Notes: generated by a model from the sequence alone, not told the origin. 50,254 bases of DNA from Candidatus Magasanikiibacteriota bacterium (GCA_023246715.1 JAHFHZ010000005.1:1-50254), one strand, 5' to 3'. Counted from the first letter of the stretch, positions 16,951 to 26,317 are shown. A program made the numbers and translations.

Positions 16951-18900
16951 TTATTGCCAGTGCCGTTTAGTTTTTACATACCAGTTGGTGAGTTTGCTGT
17001 AACGTTCAGAGGGCTCCGAGAGGAGTTTATCGAACGCTACCCCCTTGATTGTTTTACGACTGGCCAGGGAATAGGTTGGCTCATACAGGAAAATTGCCGG
17101 AAGTTCGTCGGCCAATAGATTCTGGAATTTAATTAATAATTGATTGCGTTCACTATCACTGCCACTGGACCGGGCTTGTTCGAGCAGTTTATCGCCAACT
17201 CGATCCGAAAATTGAGCCAGGTTTAATCCGGGGTAATTGCCTTGGGAAGAGTGCCAAAAGGCGAACAGATCAGGGTCGCCGCCCAAAATTTCACTATAGA
17301 GCAACACATCATACCGCCGGTTGCGTACTGCGTCTTTGGCCAGCTGATCGCTATCCACTTCTTCGATGGTGGTTTTGACGCCAATGGCTTCCCAGGCTTT
17401 GGCTACCAATTCGGCAATCGCTTGGTATTCCGGTGCGGCAGTAGTGGTGAGGGTTAAACTCAAAATGCGATTTTGACTGTCTTTGCGGTAAAACGCTTGA
17501 GTGGGGCTCATTTCCGCGCGCACGGCGGCAGTGATTTCGTCTTCAATTCCCTGCAGCGTGCTGGAAACTGTGCCGGGGTCGGTACTCGTGCTGCTTTTGA
17601 GTGCCGCGATTTCTTCGTCGTAGTTTTTGAGCAGTATGTTGTGCCGCAATTGGAAGTATTCTTCGGGTTCAACGCGGTTCCAGTTTTTGTCGAGTAGTTC
17701 GTTGGCGGCGGTTACATCTAAGGGGTATCTTTTTACTTCCGGGGCAAACGCGGGGCTGCCAGGCGCGATTGGGCCATCGAGGATTACGGTGGGGTTTTTA
17801 AGGGCGGTTTTGACTAGCTGGGCTTTATCAAAGCTTTTGGCCAGCGCTTGGCGCAGCGCCAAATCTTTTAAAACGGGTTGTGATTCTTGATTAAAAAAGA
17901 GGGCGACGTATTGCGAGAGCCGTAAGGAGTAAAAGTTGAATTCTCGGTTGGATAATTTTTCGGTCGCGGAGAGGGGAATAAAACTCAGTACGTCGACGTT
18001 GCCACTTTGTAATTCCGGCACCGGTTCTTCGTAGTTATCAAAAAAATTGAAGGTTAATTCGTTTAGGAACGGTTTTTTTTGATAGTAGTTGGTATTTTGC
18101 GCTAACGTATAATTTTGAATTCGCCCCGAATCATCTTTGGATAATTTCAGGAATTTCCACGGGCCGCTGCCGATGGGCTGTAAATTATATTTTGCCAAGC
18201 GTAATTGGCTGGGGGCAATGTCGCCCCAAATGTGTTCGGGAATAATGCCGAGCGTAAGCGACGCGATAAACGGCGCGAAAGGCTCTTTAAGGGTGAAACC
18301 AACGGTCAGGTCGCTGAGTTGATTCACCGTAATGCCTTGCCAAGCGCTGATCAGAGGGCTGTTGGTTTCGGGGTTTTGAACACTTTGAACGGTGAATACA
18401 ACATCGCGCGCGGTCAAAGGTTCGCCGTCGCTCCAGCGTAAATCGGGCTTAAGAGTCACTTCGTACGTGAGGTGATCAGCGCTGGAAGTGACTGATTGAG
18501 CCAAATTCGACACCGGGTTGCCGGCTCCGTCGTAACGCAACAGGCCGGAATAAATCAGCGAGGTAAGATCGGTGTCAACATCGCTGCCGCCCGCAAATAA
18601 CGGGTTGATATATTTGGGCTGCCCGATGAGTGCTTCTTTATATGTGCCACCGGCGGCAGGTTGTTTGACGTAGTGTTTATTGATGGCTACCGCTCCCCAC
18701 AACACCGTGGTCAGGGCAATGATTCCGTTGAGCGCGACAACAATTCGGCGTTCCGGTACGCTTAAAAATTGCCAAATATACTTAATTTGCGATCAACCGG
18801 GTAGCGAGCGAGCTGAGAGTTTGGTCAGCCATTTTTTGTCCAAATCCGCGGAAGTCGGCGCCGGTTTTTTGGAACGGTTGAACAGATTGATTAACTTCAC
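16951..18900 (-). CDS. oligopeptide-binding protein with in-frame TGA stop
   Basis: The long part (from about 18705) is an SBP_bac_5/OppA-type substrate-binding protein of ABC peptide importers: YKEALIGQPKYINPLFAGG, YEVTLKPDLRWSDGEPLTA, LGIIPEHIWGD and LNFTLRQALAKSF-like segments (here DLALRQALAKSFDKAQL). Upstream, the same frame continues through the rest of the membrane helix (RRIVVALNGIIALTTVLWGA) and a basic N-terminal tail (KLINLFNRSKKPAPTS) up to a GTG at 18900. That tail is cut by a TGA at 18793-18795, between RSLPG and SQIKYIW. Starting after it would require the GTG at 18705 inside the membrane helix. So the gene is either nonsense-mutated, read through, or affected by a sequence error. 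No permease genes are nearby. Confidence 0.8.
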
Positions 18901-19010
18901 AAACAGACACGTTATTAAGAGAGTGCCATTTGAAGGCGAGAATTCGGAAGCAATATTCTAATTTGAAGCAAGTCTGCGATTGCCAACGAGTGCGGGAAGG
19001 CGCCGATGTT

Positions 19011-19229
19011 TTAGAACACCAAGCGAATCAAGGCGATGGCAAAAAAAGCAACGGAGAGGCCAATGGTGAAATAATGAAGTATTTTATCTACGCCGCGTTT
19101 GGTGCTATAGATGTTGCTGGAGCCACCAAAAACACCGCTTAACCCGGAGCCTTTTTGCTGAAGCAAAATGCTGATCACCAATAGCGCGGAGAGGCCGATT
19201 TCAATACTGTTGTAGATCGTTTCTTTCAT
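19011..19229 (-). CDS. secG: preprotein translocase subunit SecG
   Basis: A 72-residue SecG with two membrane helices (about 8-25 and 52-70) and the conserved connecting loop LLQQKGSGLSGVFGGSSNIY. It is the small subunit of the SecYEG channel. The many exported proteins in this window depend on this pathway. Confidence 0.93.
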   Translation of the reverse strand: MKETIYNSIEIGLSALLVISILLQQKGSGLSGVFGGSSNIYSTKRGVDKILHYFTIGLSVAFFAIALIRLVF

Positions 19230-19268
19230 AGATGGATCAAACCTTCAAAGGGTAAGAATGTAGCGTTT

Positions 19269-19297
19269 AGTGTACTATACTAGCCCGATATTGTCAA
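19269..19297 (-). promoter_or_regulatory. sigma70-type promoter of secG
   Basis: TTGACA (19292-19297), 17 bases, TACACT (19269-19274) on the minus strand, about 40 bases before secG. Confidence 0.6.
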
Positions 19298-19302
19298 TGC
19301 AT

Positions 19303-19346
19303 AAAAAAATCTCTCCTGTATTTTCAAGAGAGATTTTTTGTTTTTT
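19303..19346. terminator. bidirectional terminator after hup
   Basis: AATCTCTC/GAGAGATT is flanked by an A-run on the left and a T-run on the right, so it is an intrinsic terminator in either direction. It ends hup transcription just before the secG promoter. Confidence 0.85.
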
Positions 19347-19352
19347 AGAGTC

Positions 19353-19628
19353 TTATTTGAGCGCGTCTTTGAGCGCTTTACCAGCTTTGAATTTGGGAAC
19401 TTTTACGGCCGGGATCTGGATTTTTTGAGTCGGATTTTGTGGGTTGACGCCGGTGCGCGCCGCGCGCATTTTAACGCTGAAAGCGCCGAAACCGGTGAGG
19501 ACCACTTCTTCGCCTTTTTGTAATTGCATGGTGATGACCTCAACGATGGTATTGATCATGTCTTCGCCTTCGCGTTTGGAGACATTCAATTTTTCCGCTA
19601 AAACCTGGGCTAATTCTGCTTTGTTCAT
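19353..19628 (-). CDS. hup: HU-family DNA-binding protein
   Basis: The 91 residues match HU/IHF: N-terminal helices (MNKAELAQVLAEKLNVSK), the GEEVVLTGFGAFSV strand, a DNA-binding arm (ARTGVNPQNPTQKIQIPA) and the closing VPKFKAGKALKDAL. It bends and compacts DNA as a dimer. A strong AGGGGGTG lies five bases before ATG 19628. HU versus IHF cannot be separated with certainty; a single HU-type gene is usual for small genomes. Confidence 0.93.
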   Translation of the reverse strand: MNKAELAQVLAEKLNVSKREGEDMINTIVEVITMQLQKGEEVVLTGFGAFSVKMRAARTGVNPQNPTQKIQIPAVKVPKFKAGKALKDALK

Positions 19629-19796
19629 AGTGTCACCCCCTTTCGAGTCGGTAGGTAGTACGACATAGGATTGATCAAGCTTAACAACAAAATTACTTGG
19701 CGGCCAGTAAAGGGAATGGAGACGGAAACTGCCTAGCGTTTAGCCAGCATAGCATTTTTTGGCTAGCTGTAGCAAAACAGTTTTCCACACCCGCGT

Positions 19797-21329
19797 TTAG
19801 CGGGCGTATTCTACGACGCGCGTTTCGCGGATTAACGACACGCGGATTTCACCGGGATATTTTAGTTCTTGTTCGATTTTGTGAGCGATGTCTTTGGCTA
19901 GTTGGTAAGCGGCGTAATCGTCGATTTCGTTGGGGCGGACAAAGACGCGTACTTCGCGACCAGCCTGAATGGCGTAGACTTTTTCGATGCCCGGGAAAGC
20001 GCCAGCAGTTTTTTCGAGGTCTTCGAGGCGGGTAATATATTGTTCGTAGGTGTCGCGCCGCGCGCCCACACGCGCGCCAGAAATAGCGTCGGCGGCTTTG
20101 GCGATAGACGAAAAGATGTTGTATGGTTTGTCGTCGTGGTGGGTGAGGGCCGCCTGGCAGACATCTTCATCCATGTTGAATTTTTTGAGGATCATGTAAC
20201 CGATCTGCGGGTGCGAGCCTTGGGTTTCCTGATCGACGGATTTGCCAATGTCGTGGAAGAAGCCGCATTTTTTGGCTTTCGCTTGGTCTACGCCGAGTTC
20301 GGCGGCGATAAGCGCGGCCAAATAACCGACTTCGGTGGAGTGGTTCATGATGTTTTGACCGTAGCTGGTGCGGTATTTGAGACGGCCAACAATATTTACC
20401 AGCTTGGGATCGATGCCCGTGATGCCCATTTTATACAATCCTTCTTCACCGGCTTTTTTGATGTCGAGTGCCAGATCTTGTTTGGCTTTTTCCACGAATT
20501 CTTCGATGCGCGCGGGCTGAATGCGGCCATCGGCGATGAGTTTTTCCAGAGCAATTTTAGCCACCTGGCGGCGGATAGGCGAGAAACCCGAAACAATGAG
20601 CGATTCCGGAGTGTCGTCGATAATAATCTCGCAGCCGGTGAGTTTTTCGATGGTTTTAATATTACGCCCTTCTTTACCAATAATCCGGCCCTTCATTTCT
20701 TCGCTCGGCAGCGTGATAATGGTGGCCGTGGTTTCGGCCGCATGGCTGCTGGCGCAGCGCTGAATGGCGTCGGTAAGGATTTGACGGCCTTTTTCTTCAA
20801 ATACTTCCAGAGATTCTTTTTCTAATTTAAGCACGCGGATCATCAGATCGTTTTTGCTGTCTTCTTCGATTTTTTGCAGCAGGATGCCTTTAGCGGCTTC
20901 GCGATCCAGGCCGGCGACTTCTTGCAGTTTCAAGGTTTGCTGCTCTTTGACCTGTTCTACTTCCTGTTTAATTTGTTTGACTCGTTCGATTTTTTCTTGC
21001 AGCTTGTTTTCTTTGTCTTGGAATTCCAGGATTTTTTGATCGAACATTACTTCGCGGCGTTCCAGGCGTTCTTGGATGGCGTGCACTTCTTGGCGCAGTT
21101 GTTTTTCTTCGCGTTTGGCTTCGTCAAGGAGTTTGACGGATTTTTCTTTGGCTTCAAGGAGCAATTCCTGTTGTTTGTTTTTGGCTTCAATCAGGATTTT
21201 TTCGGCCTTGGCTTCGATGGAGTTGGCCTCGGCCTGGGCAAGTTTTTTGCGCAGGAAGTAGCCGAGCAAGAGCCCGAGCCCACTGCCAAGCGCCACCAGC
21301 ACGGCGGCGATGATGTATTTGATGGCCAT
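19797..21329 (-). CDS. rny: ribonuclease Y
   Basis: RNase Y is a membrane-bound endoribonuclease that starts mRNA decay. One N-terminal helix (about 4-24) is followed by a long coiled coil rich in Glu/Lys/Gln (about 30-190), a KH RNA-binding domain (GRIIGKEGRNIKTIEKLTG) and an HD domain (NHSTEVGYLAALIA, FFHDIGKSVD, LTHHDDKP). At 510 residues its length is normal. It is transcribed alone from a promoter about 290 bases upstream. Confidence 0.95.
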   Translation of the reverse strand: MAIKYIIAAVLVALGSGLGLLLGYFLRKKLAQAEANSIEAKAEKILIEAKNKQQELLLEAKEKSVKLLDEAKREEKQLRQEVHAIQERLERREVMFDQKILEFQDKENKLQEKIERVKQIKQEVEQVKEQQTLKLQEVAGLDREAAKGILLQKIEEDSKNDLMIRVLKLEKESLEVFEEKGRQILTDAIQRCASSHAAETTATIITLPSEEMKGRIIGKEGRNIKTIEKLTGCEIIIDDTPESLIVSGFSPIRRQVAKIALEKLIADGRIQPARIEEFVEKAKQDLALDIKKAGEEGLYKMGITGIDPKLVNIVGRLKYRTSYGQNIMNHSTEVGYLAALIAAELGVDQAKAKKCGFFHDIGKSVDQETQGSHPQIGYMILKKFNMDEDVCQAALTHHDDKPYNIFSSIAKAADAISGARVGARRDTYEQYITRLEDLEKTAGAFPGIEKVYAIQAGREVRVFVRPNEIDDYAAYQLAKDIAHKIEQELKYPGEIRVSLIRETRVVEYAR

Positions 21330-21620
21330 ACAAAATTAAAAACCACAATCGCGTTTAGAGCGAGTGCGGAACGTGTTCCTTAGATAGCCGGTTTGGAGAG
21401 GGTAACCCCCGGCAGGGTTAGCCAGAAATCAGTAACAGAAGACAACGGCGGTTAGGCCGTTTTATAGCACGTACGTTTGGGTAGGAGTGACGAAGACATT
21501 TTGAAGACGATTGAGGTGCATAACTTCTTTGGGAACGGGCCATTCTGGGCTAGGTCGGAATTGGGAATAAGGATGTTCCGCGATTCGCTACACGATTTTA
21601 ATTAAAGTACGCGTAAGCGT
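21330..21620 (-). other. long 5' untranslated leader of rny
   Basis: About 290 bases separate the predicted rny transcript start from its ATG. The stretch holds an AACGGC/GCCGTT hairpin with a 6-base loop (about 21450-21467) and a GGTAACC/GGGTTAGCC pairing (about 21398-21421), and no reading frame I can support. Leaders of this length on RNase genes elsewhere take part in autoregulation; whether that holds here is inference. Confidence 0.4.
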
Positions 21621-21627
21621 TGAGTAT

Positions 21628-21656
21628 AGTCTAGCATTCATCGAAAGTGGTGTCAA
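21628..21656 (-). promoter_or_regulatory. TGCTAG-type promoter of rny
   Basis: TTGACA (21651-21656), 17 bases ending in TGC, TAGACT (21628-21633) on the minus strand. It has the same form as the promoters of three of the G+C-rich cassettes, which shows that the form is native. Confidence 0.65.
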
Positions 21657-21723
21657 TTTAGCGGTTTTTCAACGCTTTATCAGAATCTTGTTGATAACAG
21701 TGCTCTGATAAGGGGTTGAAGCG

Positions 21724-21765
21724 GGCGGCGGGCTCTACCGAACCGAAGTCCGGGAGCCCGCCGCC
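21724..21765 (-). terminator. G+C-rich hairpin after the 22-kb cassette
   Basis: GGCGGCGGGCTC (21724-21735) pairs perfectly with GAGCCCGCCGCC (21754-21765), an 18-base loop between. No T-run follows on the minus strand. It lies 55 bases beyond the stop of the cysteine-rich gene. Confidence 0.5.
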
Positions 21766-21819
21766 GCAGGGGAGTTGAGAAGAGAGGGGGGGTGCTCGGC
21801 GCCCTGGCCCGCGCCCGGG

Positions 21820-23076
21820 TTAGAAGCCGTAGTGCTTCTCGCCTGCGCCGGCCGCGGCGCCGCAGACCGAGTGGGTCTCGTTGTTGGAACGGTGACCCTC
21901 GCACGCCCGGTCGGCGTATGTGGCGCAGTTCGTGCCCTCTACGGTCGTCCAGATGTAGTCTGACCCGACCGGGCATGCATAGAACAGCGACGCCATGGCC
22001 TCGATGCACGAGACCATCGACCCGTCGGCCTTGGAGCAGCGGATGCCGCCGGGAGCATCCAACCGAGCGGACTTGACCGCCGGGGTGGGGGCGTCAATGC
22101 AGGCAAGGGGCGACGGTGGGGCGAAGTCGGTGCCGATCGCCGCGCTCGGCAGGGGGACGGCGTGCAGGCTGAGGCAGTTTTTTGGTGTCGTGACCTCCTC
22201 GCCTTTCTTGCAGGCGCTCTTGCAGGGCTCGGGCGGTTTTTCGACGCAGCTGTTATTCACGCTGCATACGAAGCCGTCCAGACACTGTGTCGAGTTGGCG
22301 CACTTCCCGCCCTTGCTAGACTTGCAAATCATGCCGAAGCAGGTTGAGGGTTTGGCGCAGTCGGCCGTGCTCATGCACGCGCCGCCGACGGCCTGTTTGC
22401 AGGCGTTGACCTCCCCGATGTCACAGATGAGGCCGTTTGCGCAGTCCTTGTCGGACGCGCAGATGCTGTTCTGTGGCGCGCGGCAGACCCGCGCCCCCGC
22501 CGTGCCCTCGCATTTGGGCTTGCTGGCGGGGCAGTCGCGGTCCTGGGTGCACTCTTCGTTCGGGTGCGTGTTGCGGGTGCACGCGCCCTTAATGCCGCTC
22601 ATCTTACTTGGCGTGCCGGCGTTCTGCAGCGTGGTGCAGACATCGATGTCGAGGCAATCGCTGTCCACGTAGCAGGGCCCCCCGGTGATGGAGTGCCAGA
22701 GGCCGTTTTGGCATGTCACGTTCTTGTGGGCGGGGGATTCGGCCGTCGTGCACGCCACGCCCTGCACGGGCTGGCAGTACGAACGGTTGTCGTCTGCGTA
22801 GCAGCCGGCCTCGCAGTTCTCGGCCCGGTTTGGCGGGGCGCAGCGGCTCAGGGTGTTGAGGCACTCCAGCCTCCCGTTCCACCGATCTGTCGGGCACTCT
22901 CCGCAGCCGACCTGCGGCAGGGTGGTGGCCGCCACGGTGGCGGTGGCCGCGATGCCAGCGGCGCCGGGGGTGATGCCGGTGGGCGCGAGCGCCAGGAGCG
23001 CCGCGCCGATCAGGCCGATGATGCCCCGGCGCCCGGTGTGGGCGAGCGGCGGGGTCGTAGACAGTCGTTTCTTCAT
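21820..23076 (-). CDS. exported cysteine-rich protein on a G+C-rich cassette
   Basis: An N-terminal basic region and hydrophobic stretch (GRRGIIGLIGAALLALAP) form a signal sequence. The mature part has over 40 cysteines in repeated units with a C..D.DC core (PCYVDSDCLDIDVC, ECTQDRDCPASKPKC, ICASDKDCANGLIC, ACMSTADCAKPSTC, KCANSTQCLDGFVC). This resembles the Dickkopf-like cysteine-rich repeats frequent in myxobacterial and related secreted proteins. AGGAGAG lies nine bases before ATG 23076. Codon use is strongly G/C-biased compared with rny and infB on either side, which suggests transfer from a G+C-rich donor. It probably forms a disulfide-stabilised extracellular protein; its target is unknown. 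Confidence 0.75.
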   Translation of the reverse strand: MKKRLSTTPPLAHTGRRGIIGLIGAALLALAPTGITPGAAGIAATATVAATTLPQVGCGECPTDRWNGRLECLNTLSRCAPPNRAENCEAGCYADDNRSYCQPVQGVACTTAESPAHKNVTCQNGLWHSITGGPCYVDSDCLDIDVCTTLQNAGTPSKMSGIKGACTRNTHPNEECTQDRDCPASKPKCEGTAGARVCRAPQNSICASDKDCANGLICDIGEVNACKQAVGGACMSTADCAKPSTCFGMICKSSKGGKCANSTQCLDGFVCSVNNSCVEKPPEPCKSACKKGEEVTTPKNCLSLHAVPLPSAAIGTDFAPPSPLACIDAPTPAVKSARLDAPGGIRCSKADGSMVSCIEAMASLFYACPVGSDYIWTTVEGTNCATYADRACEGHRSNNETHSVCGAAAGAGEKHYGF

Positions 23077-23088
23077 GGTCGTTCTCTC

Positions 23089-23622
23089 CTATTTGGGGTG
23101 GTTGGTCCGCCAGGTCTTGAAGCCCTCCGGGGGCATGTTCGGTTCCGCGCAGATGTCGCTCAGGCGGCTGGCCTTCTCCTGGCCCTGATTGACCTTCTTG
23201 ACGAGCCCGGGGCAGCTCTCCTGGATGAGCACGAATGCGTCCTTGCACCGCGGGTGCATACCGTTTAGCTCGGGGTCCGTGTTCTGTACACTCATGACCC
23301 AGTCGGTGCAGTGCTCAACTAGCTGGGCGAACCACTCATCGGTCTGGCCCTCCTGCTCGAGATCGTATTTGAACCAGTCGAGCTCGGGGACGGCTCTCAG
23401 GTTTCCGCCCTGGAGTATCCATCCGATCCTGGTCGGCGATGGCTCGCCACGGGCATTTTTGTTTTTCACGTACTCGTCGACCGCCCCCGTCTGGTTGGTG
23501 TCCGACGACGGGTGGGGGTCTGGCACGGTGGTGGCGGTTGGCGGGCAGCCCAGCAGACTGAGCAGGATCAGACTGGCCGCCAGGGGGCGGCGGCGCAAGG
23601 GACGGGTCGTGGTCGTGTTCAT
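23089..23622 (-). CDS. lipoprotein on a G+C-rich cassette
   Basis: The protein has 177 residues and starts at ATG 23622, with GAGGAGG seven bases upstream. A twin-basic N-terminus and hydrophobic stretch end in a lipobox (LLSLLGC), then a Pro/Thr/Asp linker and a polar globular domain (TRIGWILQGGNLRAVPELDW, HPRCKDAFVLIQESCPGLV) with three further cysteines. It precedes the cysteine-rich gene by 12 bases, so the two form an operon and may act together at the cell surface (inference). Composition is alien to the neighbours. No family recognised. Confidence 0.65.
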   Translation of the reverse strand: MNTTTTRPLRRRPLAASLILLSLLGCPPTATTVPDPHPSSDTNQTGAVDEYVKNKNARGEPSPTRIGWILQGGNLRAVPELDWFKYDLEQEGQTDEWFAQLVEHCTDWVMSVQNTDPELNGMHPRCKDAFVLIQESCPGLVKKVNQGQEKASRLSDICAEPNMPPEGFKTWRTNHPK

Positions 23623-23662
23623 GGACGTCCTCCTCTTCGAGTTTGCCGTGCCGGTTGGTGGT

Positions 23663-23710
23663 CCCGGCATCGGAGCAAGGCGTTTGGCGCCGCATTACTC
23701 TGATGCCGGG
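23663..23710 (-). other. strong leader hairpin of the 22-kb cassette
   Basis: CCCGGCATC (23663-23671) pairs with GATGCCGGG (23702-23710); inner GGAG/CTCT and GGCG/CGCC pairs extend it. It lies in the 5' leader between the boxA-like motif and the lipoprotein start. Confidence 0.55.
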
Positions 23711-23746
23711 ATTTGGCTTATTTTTGCTAAAATTTTGGTTTCTCTT

Positions 23747-23765
23747 CTCAACTTGTCAAAGAGCA
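23747..23765 (-). promoter_or_regulatory. boxA-like motif
   Basis: The minus strand reads TGCTCTTTGACAAGTTGAG, matching the boxA core TGCTCTTT-AC at nearly every position. It lies about 30 bases after the predicted transcript start. Confidence 0.4.
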
Positions 23766-23801
23766 TTCCGATGGCCACTCTCGGCTCTCGAAATACAAGG
23801 A

Positions 23802-23830
23802 ACGCTAGCACTTTTTGGCTAAGCTGTCAA
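23802..23830 (-). promoter_or_regulatory. TGCTAG-type promoter of the 22-kb cassette
   Basis: TTGACA (23825-23830), 17 bases ending in TGC, TAGCGT (23802-23807) on the minus strand. The leader to the lipoprotein gene is about 175 bases. Confidence 0.6.
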
Positions 23831-23876
23831 GGGGGGTGAGGGGTACTGTACATCCTGGCGACCTGCATTTATAACG

Positions 23877-23905
23877 TTGACGCGCCGTTGGTAGTAGGAT
23901 ATAGT
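23877..23905 (+). promoter_or_regulatory. sigma70-type promoter of infB
   Basis: TTGACG (23877-23882), 17 bases, TATAGT (23900-23905), about 38 bases before infB. It diverges from the cassette promoter about 50 bases to the left. Confidence 0.65.
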
Positions 23906-23943
23906 GATGTGAAGTTTAACCCACAATTTAACTAAGTTTTCCA

Positions 23944-25962
23944 ATGAACGTCTCTGAACTGGCCCGCCAATTACGCATTCATCCACAGAAGCTGCTGCAA
24001 GTACTGCCCGAGTTTGGTTTTGATATTGGCGCGCGCGCCGTAAAAATAGATGATCGTGTGGCCACGCAGATTCAGCGCGAATGGCGGCGGATTAAATTTG
24101 TGTTGGAAGATCGCGAACGCAAGGAAAAAGAAAAACAGAAAGAACTAGAAAAAGAACAACGGCGCGAAAGCGGCGCGACCGTTTCGATTCCGGGCGTGGT
24201 GAGCGTGCGCGACTTTGCCGATAAATTACAAATGCCCGTGAATAAAGTGATTATTGAACTGATGAAAAACGGCGTATTGGCCACGCAGAACGAAAATATT
24301 GATCATGATACGGCGGTGTTGTTGGCCGAAGAAATGGGGTTTAAAGTTTTAGCCGAAGACAAAACGAACGAAGTTGCCGAAGAAGTAAATGCCCACGTAG
24401 AACATTTGGCAGCAGCGCTCGGAGCCGAAGCAACCACTCCCCGCGCGCCCGTAATTGTGGTCATGGGTCATGTTGACCACGGTAAAACTACTTTGTTGGA
24501 TTCAGTGCGCAGCGCCAACGTGGCGGCCAAAGAAGCCGGTGGTATCACCCAACATATTGGGGCCTACCAAGTAGAATGGACCGACCCTAAAACTAAAGTG
24601 GTGCGGCCAATTACGTTTATCGATACCCCGGGCCACGAAGCGTTTACGGTAATGCGCAGCCGTGGCGCCAAAGTGGCCGACATCGCTATTTTGGTGGTGG
24701 CCGCCGACGACGGCATTAAGCCCCAGACGGTGGAAGCGATTAACATTATTAAAGCGGCCAAGCTGCCCTTTGTGGTGGCGATTAATAAAATAGATAAACC
24801 TGGTGCCGACCCTGAACGCGTGCGTAGTTCGCTTTCGCAATATAATATTATTTCCGAAGCGTGGGGCGGTGACACGGTGATGGTGGAAATTTCGGCCAAA
24901 CAAAATTTACATATTGACGTGCTGCTGGATTCGCTTTTGTTGGTGGCCGACGTGCAGCAAGATTCGATCAAGGCTAATCCTAAGCGCGCCGCGGCGGGCA
25001 CGGTGATTGAAGCGCGTGTAGATAAGAACGAAGGCGCGGTGGTGACAATTTTGGTGCAAACTGGCACGCTCCGGCTGAATGATCCGTTGGTGGTGAACGG
25101 CGAACTGTATGGCAGGGCGCGCGCCCTGCGTAATTACCGGGGTGAACAATTAACCGAAGCCGGCCCCAGTACTCCCGTGCGTATTTTGGGTTTTAAGATT
25201 GCCCCGAAAGTCGGCGATATTTTGGATGTTGGCCAGGCGGGTAACGCCACGCCGGTGAATTTGAAAAACAAACGTTCACAACAGACCGGCGCTGAACAGC
25301 AATTGGTTGCCCCAGCAGGTGAATCCGAAGAAGACGCCAAGAAAATTTTGAACGTGATTATTAAAGCCGACACGCTTGGGTCGCTGGAAGCGGTGATCGG
25401 GTCGCTGGAAAAAATTAAAAATGATCTGGCGGCGGTGAAGGTAGTGGGCAAGGGGCTCGGCAACATTATGGCCGACGATGTGACGCTGGCTCACACAACC
25501 GGCGCGATTATTTTTGGTTTTAGCGTTACCACTACGCCGATTGCCCAAGACATGTTGCAAAGTACAGGCGCCGTCTTTCGCCCGCATAAAATTATTTACG
25601 ACTTACTCGATGAAGTGAAAGATGATTTGGAAAAAATGCTCAATCCAGAGCTGATCACCACCGAGCTGGGCACGCTAAAAATCCTTGCTGTTTTCCGCAC
25701 CGAGAAAAATTTTATGGTGGTCGGCGGCCGGGTGGAATCGGGCAAGTTACAAAAAGAGTGCAAAGTTCGGGTGCGCCGAGGCGGTGAAATTATTGGCCTG
25801 GGCAAGCTGCCGCAACTGCAAAGCGGCAAACAAAGCATGAATGAAATTCCGTCGGGCAGCGAATGCGGTGTGCAATTTGACGGTAAATTAAAACTAGAAG
25901 TGAATGACGTGCTGGAGGCATACAAAGAAGAAAAGAAAGTGCGTAAATTAGTTTTGGCATAA
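23944..25962 (+). CDS. infB: translation initiation factor IF-2
   Basis: IF-2 is the GTPase that places initiator tRNA on the ribosome. Two IF2 N-terminal-type segments ([20 protein letters not shown] and [19 protein letters not shown]) flank a Lys/Glu-rich helix. The G domain has G1 at residues 175-182 (GHVDHGKT), DTPGHEAF and INKIDKPG; domains II-IV follow. At 672 residues it is the short form, without the long N-terminal extension of E. coli. The gene starts a co-directional run with thioredoxin and four more genes. Confidence 0.96.
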   Translation: MNVSELARQLRIHPQKLLQVLPEFGFDIGARAVKIDDRVATQIQREWRRIKFVLEDRERKEKEKQKELEKEQRRESGATVSIPGVVSVRDFADKLQMPVNKVIIELMKNGVLATQNENIDHDTAVLLAEEMGFKVLAEDKTNEVAEEVNAHVEHLAAALGAEATTPRAPVIVVMGHVDHGKTTLLDSVRSANVAAKEAGGITQHIGAYQVEWTDPKTKVVRPITFIDTPGHEAFTVMRSRGAKVADIAILVVAADDGIKPQTVEAINIIKAAKLPFVVAINKIDKPGADPERVRSSLSQYNIISEAWGGDTVMVEISAKQNLHIDVLLDSLLLVADVQQDSIKANPKRAAAGTVIEARVDKNEGAVVTILVQTGTLRLNDPLVVNGELYGRARALRNYRGEQLTEAGPSTPVRILGFKIAPKVGDILDVGQAGNATPVNLKNKRSQQTGAEQQLVAPAGESEEDAKKILNVIIKADTLGSLEAVIGSLEKIKNDLAAVKVVGKGLGNIMADDVTLAHTTGAIIFGFSVTTTPIAQDMLQSTGAVFRPHKIIYDLLDEVKDDLEKMLNPELITTELGTLKILAVFRTEKNFMVVGGRVESGKLQKECKVRVRRGGEIIGLGKLPQLQSGKQSMNEIPSGSECGVQFDGKLKLEVNDVLEAYKEEKKVRKLVLA

Positions 25963-25971
25963 TTTTTATCT

Positions 25972-26295
25972 ATGATGGAACATATTTTTACCGACGCTAA
26001 TTTTGATCAAGAGGTTTTACAATCCGACAAGCCGGTGTTTGTTGATTTTTGGGCGCCGTGGTGCGGCCCCTGCCAGCAGATGGGGCCGATCGTGGCAACG
26101 CTGGCCCAGGAATACGAGGGCAAAAATATCAAAATTGGAAAATGTAACGTGGACGATAATCCTAACACCGCCGGACAGTACGGTGTGTTGAGCATACCTA
26201 CGTTTATGGTCTTCAAGGGGGGCCAGCAGGTTGGCCAAGCTGTTGGTGGAATGCAGAAAGAAAAATTGCAAGCCCTTATCGATGCACATCTTTAA
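25972..26295 (+). CDS. trxA: thioredoxin
   Basis: A 107-residue thioredoxin with the redox-active WCGPC (Cys31, Cys34), the buried Asp25 region VFVDFWAP and the cis-proline loop SIPTF. It reduces protein disulfides in the cytosol. It follows infB by 9 bases. Two adjacent ATGs (25972, 25975) are equally possible starts. Confidence 0.95.
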   Translation: MMEHIFTDANFDQEVLQSDKPVFVDFWAPWCGPCQQMGPIVATLAQEYEGKNIKIGKCNVDDNPNTAGQYGVLSIPTFMVFKGGQQVGQAVGGMQKEKLQALIDAHL

Positions 26296-26317
26296 AAAAA
26301 ATTAATCGTTGCCGCGT

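Noticed and set aside
18793-18795. UGA recoded as glycine, as in SR1/Gracilibacteria
   Set aside because: RF-2 with its SPF motif is encoded, several genes (for example copA, with its ATGA overlap) end in TGA, and no other gene in the window has an internal TGA.
21995-23268. Long plus-strand frames opposite the Cys-rich and lipoprotein genes
   Set aside because: They are shadows caused by high G+C content; the minus-strand frames have signal sequences, ribosome-binding sites and cysteine periodicity.
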